A DNA stretch of 64,000 nt, taken from positions 1-64,000 of the forward strand of contig NZ_AFPK01000013.1 of the NCBI RefSeq assembly GCF_000220525.1, written 5' to 3'. Positions within the stretch are counted from its first letter, which is position 1; each line of letters begins with the position of its first letter. Both the position numbers and the translations under genes were made by a program. The notes beneath the pieces are model-generated. The model had not been told where the DNA came from. It saw only the letters and a list, made by a program, of their open reading frames with translations, and did no database searches. Positions 17,527 through 25,162 of this stretch are shown here, in pieces. This DNA is from Ochrovirga pacifica (GTDB taxonomy: Bacteria; Bacteroidota; Bacteroidia; Flavobacteriales; Flavobacteriaceae).

Positions 17527-17976
17527 ATGAAAACAGCACAAGAAGTGATTACAGAAAAATTAGAAACCCTATTAGTTAGAACACATGATGCAGAAAAAGG
17601 TTTTGAAAAAGCCGCTGAAAACACAGATCATTTGGCTTTAAAAAAATACTTTACTACCAAATCTAGTCAAAGAAAAGATTTTGCAAATGAATTGATTGAT
17701 GAAATCAAACGTTTAGGCGGAGATTTTGACAAAAGCGGAAGTGTACAAGGATCGGTACACAGAGCCTGGATGGATTTTAAATCTTATTTTTCTAACGACG
17801 ATGCAGAAGCAATGTTAGAAGAAGCAATTACTGGAGAAAAGAAAGCAGTAAAAGATTATAAAGAAGTAATTTATGATACTTCTGTTCCACCATCTATTAC
17901 TGAAATTTTACAAAAACAAGTTGCTAAGATAGAGAGTGGTTTAGACACTATTAAAACCTTAGAAGACTTACATTAA
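17527..17976 (+). CDS. PA2169-family four-helix-bundle protein (DUF2383)
   Basis: This 149-residue cytoplasmic protein is all-helical. It has the pattern of the DUF2383/PA2169 family: LETLLVRTHDAEKGFEKAAE near residue 12, KSSQRKDFANELIDEIKRLGG near 45, and SVHRAWMDFKSYF near 78. The regularly spaced Glu and His residues resemble ferritin-like folds, but metal binding is not established here. The family is often stress-induced, and a single gene with its own terminator fits that. Function is unknown. Confidence 0.8.
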   Translation: MKTAQEVITEKLETLLVRTHDAEKGFEKAAENTDHLALKKYFTTKSSQRKDFANELIDEIKRLGGDFDKSGSVQGSVHRAWMDFKSYFSNDDAEAMLEEAITGEKKAVKDYKEVIYDTSVPPSITEILQKQVAKIESGLDTIKTLEDLH

Positions 17977-18003
17977 ATAATTCCTTAACCAACCTCTTTT
18001 TTT

Positions 18004-18036
18004 AAAAATCCAACAGTGTACTGTTGGATTTTTTTT
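18004..18036 (+). terminator. Terminator after the DUF2383 gene
   Basis: A perfect 14-bp stem (AAAAATCCAACAGT against ACTGTTGGATTTTT) closes a 2-base loop and is followed by more T residues, 27 bases after the stop codon. Confidence 0.88.
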
Positions 18037-18144
18037 AATCCACTACCTAACAACAATTTAAATAAACATGGCATGTTATTTGGAATCTAACCTGTGTTAA
18101 GTTTTTTGAAATATAAAAAATGGTCTCCTTAAAATTTTTAAATT

Positions 18145-18786
18145 ATGAAGCGTATTTTACTATTATCTTTTTTGTTAGCAATTGTATGTACAAATATTTC
18201 CAAGGCCTACACAATACATCCAGAAGAAAAGCCTTTTCTTTTTATAGAAGATGCTATTGAGTTTGCTGTTTTTAAAGATGGAACTTTTGATTTTAATCTA
18301 ATCAATTCTCCTAACAAAAGTGCTCATTTCAATTCAGACAGGCTAAAGAACCACTTTTACTCCAACAGTATGCGTAAGACTCATGTTCTAAAAAATAGGT
18401 ATGGAGCTATTGTGCAAATCAACCGAATTAAAATTATATACGACAGATTAGGTAGGGTTACAAGAATAGGAACCATTCCTTTATTTTATAACAGTTTAGG
18501 CTGGGTAGGTACCATTGGTCATTTAAATGTATTTTATCATTCAAATGGTAGTATTTACAAATGTGTTGGGAATATCCGTGTTTTAAACAGGTACAACCAA
18601 AGAACAAAAGGTAGAAAACACCTTTCTAAATTCTATCAACCTAAATATATTGGTTCTAAAAAGTTTATAGCAAAAAAGAAAAAACAGAAAACAGGAAAAA
18701 TAAAAAGGCTACATCAAGAAAAGCTACACATCAAAAAAGGGAAAATAACAACACCTACAGAAGATAAAAAACGAGCTCAAAATTGA
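18145..18786 (+). CDS. Secreted protein of unknown function with YD-like strand repeats
   Basis: This 213-residue protein has a signal peptide (residues 1-21, ending SKA). The middle (about 90-150) contains four short repeats of the form I-x-x-I/L-x-V/I-F/I-Y-x-x-x-G-x-V/I, such as IIYDRLGRVTRIGTIPLFY, then FYNSLGWVGTIG and FYHSNGSIYKCVG. These resemble YD/RHS repeat units. The last 60 residues are very basic, rich in Lys and Arg (KKFIAKKKKQKTGKIKR). I do not recognise a named family. The charged tail suggests binding to an acidic surface, glycan or nucleic acid, but that is a guess. The gene's 3' end lies inside the following terminator. Confidence 0.7.
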   Translation: MKRILLLSFLLAIVCTNISKAYTIHPEEKPFLFIEDAIEFAVFKDGTFDFNLINSPNKSAHFNSDRLKNHFYSNSMRKTHVLKNRYGAIVQINRIKIIYDRLGRVTRIGTIPLFYNSLGWVGTIGHLNVFYHSNGSIYKCVGNIRVLNRYNQRTKGRKHLSKFYQPKYIGSKKFIAKKKKQKTGKIKRLHQEKLHIKKGKITTPTEDKKRAQN

Positions 18787-18799
18787 GCTCGTTTTTTTG
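18771..18799. terminator. Bidirectional terminator between converging genes
   Basis: A perfect 10-bp stem (ACGAGCTCAA at 18771-18780, TTGAGCTCGT at 18783-18792) has a 2-base loop, a T-run on the plus side and an A-run upstream that serves the minus strand. The last codons and TGA stop (18784-18786) of the YD-like gene lie inside the stem. Confidence 0.88.
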
Positions 18800-18802
18800 A
18801 AA

Positions 18803-19654
18803 TTATATAAGATGCTTTTTGTGATATGCAATCATATTATCAATAGGTCTTTGTATAGAACCTGCAAAATTCATGTCGTATTTGTTAGCAATCTTTTCTA
18901 CGATATGTGCAAAATAAAAAGCCACAGAACCTATAAAATATACTGGGGTTTCTTTACCTTTTCCGTACGGCAATACTCTGTATCTAAAAAATTCATCAAC
19001 TCCTGTTTCAATCAAACCACGAATGTAATCGTGATCTTTAAAATCAAACATAAAAGCAGCATGACTTGCTAAAAACGTATTAGGAGCATCCCCTTTGTAC
19101 AATTGATCTTTAATGTAGTTGTCTTCTAAATTGTAATCTTTACTAAATTTTGTTCTAATTTCTTCAGGCATTATTTTATAATAGTAATCACGTATTAGTT
19201 TCTTACCAAAATAGTTTCCACTTGCCTCATCCATAATTGCCCATCCTAGAGATACTGTGTTTGATTTGGCTACTTTACCATCAAAATAGCAACTATTAGA
19301 CCCCGTTCCTAAAATACAGACAATGGCAGGTTCTGCTTCCGATGCTGCATAAACAGCCCCCAACATATCCTCTGCTACGACAACCTCTGCATTTACAAAA
19401 ACCTCTTTAAAAACTGTTTCTAAAGCTAAAATGGCTTTTGATGTACCACAACCTGCACCATAAAAAAATAGTTTGGTTACTTGTTCTCTAGATTCTTCTA
19501 GGTTGATATTGTCTAACACTCGTTTTTTTAGAATATCTTCATCAACAATTGCTGGATTTAACCCTTCTGTTCTTGTTTTAAACTTTTCAGACTTGTCTAA
19601 ATTTAAAGCAAACCAATCTACTTTTGTAGATCCTCCATCTGCAATTAATATCAT
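18803..19654 (-). CDS. BadF/BadG/BcrA/BcrD-type ATPase, probable N-acetylglucosamine kinase
   Basis: This 283-residue protein has the actin-like ATPase layout. The phosphate-1 loop is IADGGSTKVDW at 3-13, an FFYGAGCGT segment follows near residue 63, then the adenosine motif CILGTGSNSCYFDG at about 113-126, and GWAIMDEASGNYFGKKL at about 137-153. Eukaryotic GlcNAc kinase belongs to this family, so phosphorylation of an amino sugar from peptidoglycan or chitin recycling is the best guess. Benzoyl-CoA reductase activators and other kinases share the fold. It lies downstream of rpsA but behind a terminator, so it is probably independent. Confidence 0.8.
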   Translation of the reverse strand: MILIADGGSTKVDWFALNLDKSEKFKTRTEGLNPAIVDEDILKKRVLDNINLEESREQVTKLFFYGAGCGTSKAILALETVFKEVFVNAEVVVAEDMLGAVYAASEAEPAIVCILGTGSNSCYFDGKVAKSNTVSLGWAIMDEASGNYFGKKLIRDYYYKIMPEEIRTKFSKDYNLEDNYIKDQLYKGDAPNTFLASHAAFMFDFKDHDYIRGLIETGVDEFFRYRVLPYGKGKETPVYFIGSVAFYFAHIVEKIANKYDMNFAGSIQRPIDNMIAYHKKHLI

Positions 19655-19699
19655 AGTTTATCGTGTTTTTAATTTTAACGTACTAGTGGGGTAAATATA

Positions 19700-19707
19700 C
19701 AAAAGTA
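19700..19707 (-). promoter_or_regulatory. Candidate -7 box for the BadF-type kinase gene
   Basis: On the minus strand this reads TACTTTTG (TAnnTTTG), 46 bases before the ATG at 19654. A clear -33 TTG at 17-23 bases is missing. Confidence 0.35.
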
Positions 19708-19712
19708 TCCTA

Positions 19713-19746
19713 CAAAAAAAGCTGTTTTGGAAAACCAAAACAGCTT
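19713..19746 (-). terminator. Terminator of rpsA
   Basis: On the minus strand a perfect 12-bp stem (AAGCTGTTTTGG against CCAAAACAGCTT) with a 4-base T loop is followed by a T-run. It starts 26 bases after the rpsA stop. Confidence 0.88.
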
Positions 19747-19771
19747 AATTTATCATAGGTTGCTAAGAGGA

Positions 19772-21589
19772 TTAGTTCCCTTGCTCCATTTTTTTCTTTA
19801 AGTCAGCCAAACCAGCAATATCACCAAAAGTTGATTTGCTTTCTGTATTAGCTTCTGCTTTTTTAGCCTGAGCTTTTACGTTTTTAGCTTCAGCATCTTT
19901 AAAAGTAGCTGTATGAGAAGCAACGATTCTTCTAAATTCTTTAGAGAACTCAATTACTTTGAAAATTGCAGTTTCTCCTTTGTTAATTTTAGATCCATCT
20001 TCTTTTTCTAATAAACGAGATGGTACAAATGCTTCAACACCTTCTTCTAAATCAATAACAGCTCCTTTGTCATTTTTCTCTTTTACAGTTCCTTCGTGAT
20101 CTGTATTTAATGCGTACTTAGTTTCGTATGCATCCCAAGGGTTTGTTTGAGTTTGCTTGTGTCCTAAGTTTAGTTTTCTGTTTTCAACATCTAACTCTAA
20201 CACCTGTACATCTAATTTATCTCCTACAGAAACAAAGTCAGATGGATGTTTGATTTTCTTAGTCCAAGACAAGTCAGAAATGTATACCAATCCGTCAATA
20301 CCTTCTTCTAATTCTACAAACACACCAAAGTTAGTGTAGTTACGTACAACTCCGTTGTGAGTAGAACCGATTGGATATTTGGTTGTGATATCTGCCCATG
20401 GATCTGGGTGTAATTGCTTGATACCTAAAGACATTTTACGCTCTTCTCTATCTAAAGTTAAAACTTGAGCTTCAACCTCGTCACCAATCTTAACAAAATC
20501 TTGCGCAGAACGTAAGTGTGTAGACCAAGACATTTCAGAAACGTGAATCAATCCTTCAACTCCTTCAGCAACTTCGATAAACGCACCGTAATCAGCTAAA
20601 ACAACTACTTTACCTTTTACTTTATCTCCAACAGATAGGTTAGCATCTAATGCATCCCATGGGTGTTGAGACAATTGTTTTAATCCTAATTGAATTCTTG
20701 TTTTCTTATCATCAAAGTCTAAGATTACAACGTTCAATTTTTGATCTAATTCTAATACTTCAGATGGGTGGTTAATTCTAGACCAAGATAAGTCAGTAAT
20801 GTGAATCAATCCATCAACACCTCCTAAATCAACAAATACTCCGTAAGAAGTAACGTTTTTCACAACTCCTTCTAATACTTGTCCTTTTTCTAAACCAGAA
20901 ATAATTTCTTTTTTCTGAACTTCGATATCAGCTTCAATCAACGCTTTGTGAGATACTACAACGTTCTTAAACTCGTGGTTGATTTTAACAACTTTGAATT
21001 CCATCGTTTTATCTACGTACTGATCGTAGTCTCTAATTGGTTTTACATCAATTTGAGAACCTGGTAAGAATGCTTCAATTCCAAAAACATCTACAATCAT
21101 ACCTCCTCTAGTTCTACACTTAACGTATCCGTTAACTACTTCACCAGACTCTTGAGCAGCAATTACTCTATCCCAAGCTTTGATTACTCTTGCTTTTTTG
21201 TGAGATAATACCAACTGTCCTGAACTGTCTTCTCTTCTATCAACCAATACCTCTACTTTATCTCCTACAGCTAAGTTAGGGTTGTAACGGAATTCGTTTA
21301 ATGAGATAACTCCTTCAGACTTAGAGTTGATATCTATAATCGCATCACGATCGGTGATACGTACCACAGTTCCTTCAATAACATCACGCTCGTTTACAAA
21401 ACCAACAGTACCTTCTAATGCTGCATCGAACTCTTTTAATTGGTTCTCATCAACTTCATCAATACCTTGCTCGTACTTGTGCCAGTTAAAGTTTGCTAAA
21501 AATTCTTGTGGATTTACTTCTACAACCTCTGGAGTTGCTTGTGCTGCTTGCTCAGTAGCTTCAGCAGCTTGTTTATTTTCTTCAGACAT
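19772..21589 (-). CDS. rpsA: 30S ribosomal protein S1
   Basis: This 605-residue protein has six S1 (OB-fold) repeats. They start near residues 65, 155, 238, 323, 410 and 495. Repeats 3-5 are the most regular (GVVKNVTSYGVFVDLGGVDG, GKVVVLADYGAFIEVAEGVEG, GVVRNYTNFGVFVELEEGIDG). Repeats 1, 2 and 6 are more diverged, as in other S1 proteins. S1 brings mRNAs to the 30S subunit, a task that matters in Bacteroidota, where Shine-Dalgarno sequences are weak. A Glu/Ala-rich N-terminal tail (residues 1-22) and a charged C-terminus flank the repeats. A leader of roughly 115 bases precedes the ATG. Confidence 0.97.
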   Translation of the reverse strand: MSEENKQAAEATEQAAQATPEVVEVNPQEFLANFNWHKYEQGIDEVDENQLKEFDAALEGTVGFVNERDVIEGTVVRITDRDAIIDINSKSEGVISLNEFRYNPNLAVGDKVEVLVDRREDSSGQLVLSHKKARVIKAWDRVIAAQESGEVVNGYVKCRTRGGMIVDVFGIEAFLPGSQIDVKPIRDYDQYVDKTMEFKVVKINHEFKNVVVSHKALIEADIEVQKKEIISGLEKGQVLEGVVKNVTSYGVFVDLGGVDGLIHITDLSWSRINHPSEVLELDQKLNVVILDFDDKKTRIQLGLKQLSQHPWDALDANLSVGDKVKGKVVVLADYGAFIEVAEGVEGLIHVSEMSWSTHLRSAQDFVKIGDEVEAQVLTLDREERKMSLGIKQLHPDPWADITTKYPIGSTHNGVVRNYTNFGVFVELEEGIDGLVYISDLSWTKKIKHPSDFVSVGDKLDVQVLELDVENRKLNLGHKQTQTNPWDAYETKYALNTDHEGTVKEKNDKGAVIDLEEGVEAFVPSRLLEKEDGSKINKGETAIFKVIEFSKEFRRIVASHTATFKDAEAKNVKAQAKKAEANTESKSTFGDIAGLADLKKKMEQGN

Positions 21590-21711
21590 CTGTCGAAAAT
21601 TAATTTGTATTTGATTGATTGTCAGTTTTTAAAGCGAGTAACAACAATCAAAGATGTTATAAAAAAAATGTTTTCTTTCCTTTTTTCTACCTAGCTCGCT
21701 AAAAAGGACTG
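21590..21711 (-). promoter_or_regulatory. rpsA leader with possible long-range stem
   Basis: Between the candidate start of transcription (about 21705) and the rpsA ATG there is no reading frame. AGCGAG/CTCGCT halves (21695-21700 and 21633-21638), flanked by T5 and A5 runs, can pair across 56 bases. S1 is known to repress its own mRNA in other bacteria, and this leader could serve that role. No named RNA family is recognised. Confidence 0.3.
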
Positions 21712-21719
21712 CAAATATA
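21712..21719 (-). promoter_or_regulatory. Candidate -7 box of rpsA
   Basis: On the minus strand this reads TATATTTG, a match to TAnnTTTG and identical to the rpsF -7 box. I see no TTG at the right -33 distance. The remaining bases up to 21887 are A/T-rich with nothing recognisable. Confidence 0.45.
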
Positions 21720-21887
21720 CAATTTATTTTTTAAGTAAACACTCAGGATATCAGTTTCTTAGAATATTCCTTTTTTTGTTTTTTACGCAACCTTTTTAAA
21801 CAAAAAACATCTAGTAAAAAGAAACAAATACTAACAAAAAGCACTTTATTTTTACACACGTTAAAAACTACAACTAAACAAAAAACT

Positions 21888-22490
21888 ATGAAAAAACACA
21901 AAACATTTTTTTTGCTCTTTATTTTTTCCTTTCCTGTTTTGGCTCAAAAAAATGAAGTGGAGTTAACTGTTACAAAAAAAAATGAAATTAGAATTTCGAC
22001 ATTGGTAAACACAGGAGGACCTCATTATGCTATTGAGTATGAAAGATCAATAACTCCTAATATTGGTTTGGGGTTATTTGCTAAAAAAAATTATTTAAGT
22101 GTTCAAATTAATGATGATTTTGAATTAGAAAAATTTGGATTTGGAATAAAGTCTAGATTTTACTTAAACCCTTATCACGTTCCTGCTTTTCTTGACGGAT
22201 ATCATAAAAAAGAGACTTTGGTTAGAGTGTTTGCAGAAGCTTTTGTAGAATATGTTAAAGGCGAGCGGTATAAAACAGAAAGAAAACGTAGCAACAACGA
22301 CATTTATGTTCTTACGCGAGACGTTCGAAACTTTAATACTGCTTCTTTAAATGTAGGGTTGGGAGCCAAATATCTTTTCTACAAAAAAATCATTTTACAG
22401 TTAAATGCTGGACTTAGTAAATACCTTCCTGAATACAGAGACTTGAACTTTGGAGGCTATTTAACCATTTCTACTGGTTTTATTTTTTAA
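21888..22490 (+). CDS. Small outer-membrane beta-barrel-like protein
   Basis: This 200-residue protein has a signal peptide (residues 1-20, cleavage after VLAQ). Alternating strands follow, with YAIEYERSITPNIGLGLFA (about 46-64), FGFGIKSRFYLNP and a last strand ending in Phe (LTISTGFIF), the classical outer-membrane barrel terminus. Eight strands would fit its length. It resembles the DUF3575-like small barrels of Bacteroidota, but I do not recognise a close family. It probably shares a transcript with the lipoprotein gene 16 bases downstream. Confidence 0.7.
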   Translation: MKKHKTFFLLFIFSFPVLAQKNEVELTVTKKNEIRISTLVNTGGPHYAIEYERSITPNIGLGLFAKKNYLSVQINDDFELEKFGFGIKSRFYLNPYHVPAFLDGYHKKETLVRVFAEAFVEYVKGERYKTERKRSNNDIYVLTRDVRNFNTASLNVGLGAKYLFYKKIILQLNAGLSKYLPEYRDLNFGGYLTISTGFIF

Positions 22491-22506
22491 ATACTTTAAC
22501 AACACC

Positions 22507-23154
22507 ATGAAAAAACTATTATCTTTTTTACCTATCATCATCCTATTAAGCTGTTCTTATGATGATGACAATGTATTTGCTCCCAAGCAAGGAACCGACT
22601 TTAATAAAGACATCTCAAATAAGACAAATTTTTACTTCTCTACTCCTGTAGAAATAAAAGTTTTAGACAATGAATACATTGGTAACAACCTAGATTTTAA
22701 AGTAGGAGATACATTAAAACTAGAATTGAAATTACGTTCTATATTTCAAGAAAATGCAACAGATTTTTACGATTTATACCAAAGTACGCAATCAGAAGAG
22801 TTCGTTTTTAAGTTTAACATTTATGATTATTCTATTCAAAAAACAATAGACCTTGCTTTGTTAGAGAAAAATCCTGAGATTAACTCAATGTCTGATATTG
22901 AAATTAGAACTCACCCCGTTTACAAATACTTATTTATTAGAAACAACGAAGTAAAAGCGACTTACAACTCTGATACAAAAGAATATATTAGTAAAATTGG
23001 AATTGTCCTTTCAGAAAAAGATACCATCAGTAATAATTACATCAGTATTTCACCCAACATAACCAATTATTCAAGCCCTAATAACATCTATGTTTTTGTC
23101 CCAATTATTTCTGTTTTTGATGATGTTAGCAAACAAATACGTATAACAGATTGA
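22507..23154 (+). CDS. Lipoprotein of unknown function
   Basis: This 215-residue protein has a lipoprotein signal (MKKLLSFLPIIILLSC, with the lipid-bearing Cys16). An acidic stretch SYDDDN follows the Cys, similar to the export signals that send Bacteroidota lipoproteins to the cell surface. The rest is predicted mostly beta (DTLKLELKLRSIF, FKFNIYDYSI, KIGIVLSEKD) with no motif I know. It is downstream of the small barrel gene, and the two may work together at the outer membrane. Confidence 0.7.
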   Translation: MKKLLSFLPIIILLSCSYDDDNVFAPKQGTDFNKDISNKTNFYFSTPVEIKVLDNEYIGNNLDFKVGDTLKLELKLRSIFQENATDFYDLYQSTQSEEFVFKFNIYDYSIQKTIDLALLEKNPEINSMSDIEIRTHPVYKYLFIRNNEVKATYNSDTKEYISKIGIVLSEKDTISNNYISISPNITNYSSPNNIYVFVPIISVFDDVSKQIRITD

Positions 23155-23183
23155 TTGAAATACGCAAAAAAATCAATAAAAAG

Positions 23184-23223
23184 CATACAATTCAAAATCA
23201 TTTTTGAAAGTCATTCTTGTATG
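23184..23223. terminator. Possible hairpin between converging genes
   Basis: CATACAA (23184-23190) can pair with TTGTATG (23217-23223), and an inner TTCAAAA with TTTTTGAA, giving an interrupted hairpin. The T-tract after it is poor. It lies between the ends of the lipoprotein gene and the flippase-like gene. Confidence 0.35.
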
Positions 23224-23238
23224 TTCTAATCAACTCAA

Positions 23239-24126
23239 TCAATGATCTACCAAACGTAGCGTTGCTTTTTTAATTAAAAACCAAACTCCAATTATAGAAA
23301 TTAGCGCGGTTAAAAACGTGAACAATAACCCTATGGCTACAGAAATATCTTTATCATACTGCAAAAAGTCTGCTGCTTGGTAGAACACAAATTCCCTAAC
23401 CCCTATTCCTGCAAAAGACACAATAGATAATACAACAGAAATTAAGAACACTAACAAGTAAGAAAACAAATCTTGCAACACCTGAAAATTGGCTACCAAA
23501 CAAGCCACAGAAGCCAATTGCAATAACTGAATTACCAAAGAATATCCTAAGGTTTTAAAAAATACTGTTTTGAAAGAACCAAAAAGTTTCTGAATAAAAA
23601 CAAAAGCAATTAATGGAACAAAACTAATCAATACAACCCCTAAACCATACAACACCAAGTAAGATTCAAACCAACCCAAATTTTGCACAAAAGGAATCAT
23701 TAATAACACCAACAACATTCCAATAGCAGTAAGCCCCGAAAATCGATCGACAAAAGCTGCCGCTGAGAGTTTTTTTACTTTCCAACCAAATTCTTTGTTC
23801 AGCAAGTAAATTTTATAAGCATCTCCTCCTATACCTCCAGGAATAAAAAAATTGTAGAACATTCCTACCAGATATAAAATATGATTGCTTTTATGAGATA
23901 GTTTATAACCTAAAGTATGAAAAAAGACATTCAATCTGTAAGAAGATACAACTTGAGAAAGCAATAAAAAAACACCACTTAACACCAATAACCCCATATT
24001 GCTCTCTTTTATGTTCTTTAAAACTTCTAAGAAATCAATTTTGGTTACTACAAAGTAAAACAGGAGTACGCTGACTCCTATTTTTAAAGCAGTTATGGCT
24101 GTTTTTTTTATTGATTTAGCTTTCAA
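23239..24126 (-). CDS. Flippase-like membrane protein (UPF0104/AglD-LPG synthase TM family)
   Basis: This 295-residue protein has about 7-8 membrane segments and the family motifs GGIGGDAYKIYLL (about 98-110), AAAFVDRFSGL (about 123-133) and AGIGVREF near residue 241. Relatives include the membrane half of lysylphosphatidylglycerol synthase and proteins fused to dolichyl-phosphate sugar enzymes. The start is TTG at 24126, 11 bases inside the end of the upstream GT2 gene. The pairing with GT2 suggests it handles the polyprenyl-phosphate sugar that GT2 makes, perhaps as a translocator. Confidence 0.82.
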   Translation of the reverse strand: MKAKSIKKTAITALKIGVSVLLFYFVVTKIDFLEVLKNIKESNMGLLVLSGVFLLLSQVVSSYRLNVFFHTLGYKLSHKSNHILYLVGMFYNFFIPGGIGGDAYKIYLLNKEFGWKVKKLSAAAFVDRFSGLTAIGMLLVLLMIPFVQNLGWFESYLVLYGLGVVLISFVPLIAFVFIQKLFGSFKTVFFKTLGYSLVIQLLQLASVACLVANFQVLQDLFSYLLVFLISVVLSIVSFAGIGVREFVFYQAADFLQYDKDISVAIGLLFTFLTALISIIGVWFLIKKATLRLVDH

Positions 24127-25060
24127 AAGTAGTTACTTTTCTTAAGTTATATGGACGTTTCTTTTGAGACTCGTAATACGTTTTCATCAATAAGTCTATG
24201 ATGATTCCTACGGTAAAAAACTGAATTCCCATAACTACTAATAATACTCCTAAAATTAATAAAGGTCTTCCCCAAATATCTTCTCCCATTAACTTAAGCA
24301 CTAATAAATAAAAATTGATAAGCATACCAACACCCGCAAAGGTCAATCCAATATTACCAAACAAATAAATGGGTTTTTGCAAGTATTTTCTTTGAAACAA
24401 AATCAATAACAAATCATTAATTACTTTAAAGGTTCTCCCCAACCCGTACTTAGAAACACCAAATTGACGTGCGTGATGTTTTACTGGCATTTCAGAAATA
24501 CGAGCTCCGTTCATAAAGGTTACCAGCGATATAAAACGGTGCATTTCTCCGTACAAATTCAAACCTTTTGCTGTTTCTGCTGTAAAAATTTTAATTGCAC
24601 ATCCGTGATCTGTTATATGTAAGCCTGTTGTTTTTCTGATGATGAAATTAGCAATTTTAGAAGGCAAAGTTCTCACAAAGCTATCCTGTCTTTTTTGGCG
24701 GATTCCTGTGATCATATCCAAATCTTCAGCTATCAACTTATCTAACATCGCTGGTAAATCAGACGGATCGTTTTGCAAATCTCCATCCATTGTAATGATG
24801 TAATCGCCTTTGGCTACATCAATACCTGCTGCGATGGCAGAACTTTGACCGTAGTTTTTTCGCAACTCAACCAAGACTACTTTGGAGTGTTTTAATTCTT
24901 TTATTTCTTTTCGGGTATTGTCCGTAGAACAATCGTCTATATAAATAATTTCATATTGATATCCTATTAAGCCTTCGTCAATTTTTTGGGTTAACAGAGT
25001 TACATTTCCTTCTTCATTATATACAGGAACTACAATAGACAACAAACTTGATTTACTCAT
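24116..25060 (-). CDS. Glycosyltransferase family 2, DPM1/GtrB-like polyprenyl-phosphate glycosyltransferase
   Basis: This 314-residue protein has an N-terminal GT-A domain with VVPVYNEEGNV at about 11-21, IDDCSTDNTR at about 41-50 and the metal-binding MDGDLQNDPSDLP at about 91-103. Two C-terminal membrane segments (about 235-257 and 268-292) follow. That layout is typical of enzymes that move a sugar from a nucleotide donor to undecaprenyl phosphate at the inner face of the membrane. The sugar cannot be read from sequence. It sits among two GT39 genes, a flippase-like gene and a PAP2 gene, which fits a lipid-linked sugar pathway. Confidence 0.87.
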   Translation of the reverse strand: MSKSSLLSIVVPVYNEEGNVTLLTQKIDEGLIGYQYEIIYIDDCSTDNTRKEIKELKHSKVVLVELRKNYGQSSAIAAGIDVAKGDYIITMDGDLQNDPSDLPAMLDKLIAEDLDMITGIRQKRQDSFVRTLPSKIANFIIRKTTGLHITDHGCAIKIFTAETAKGLNLYGEMHRFISLVTFMNGARISEMPVKHHARQFGVSKYGLGRTFKVINDLLLILFQRKYLQKPIYLFGNIGLTFAGVGMLINFYLLVLKLMGEDIWGRPLLILGVLLVVMGIQFFTVGIIIDLLMKTYYESQKKRPYNLRKVTTFES

Positions 25061-25081
25061 TCTATTTTATTTTCGGTGGCA

Positions 25082-25089
25082 CAAACTTA
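25082..25089 (-). promoter_or_regulatory. Candidate -7 box for the GT2 and flippase-like genes
   Basis: On the minus strand this reads TAAGTTTG (TAnnTTTG), 21 bases before the GT2 ATG. It lies in the 102-base gap between the first GT39 gene and GT2. No -33 TTG is seen at the expected spacing. Confidence 0.35.
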
Positions 25090-25162
25090 CTGATAATCGT
25101 AGAATTTTTGATTGCTCTTGCCAGATTATCTTATTTTGTTTCTATGTACCCTTCTCTATTTC

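Noticed and set aside
21590-21887. Hidden small gene or tRNA in the gap before rpsA
   Set aside because: No frame with a plausible start and no tRNA-like arms (no TTCGAATC-type T-loop) were seen; the short plus-strand frames there are opposite rpsA and its leader.
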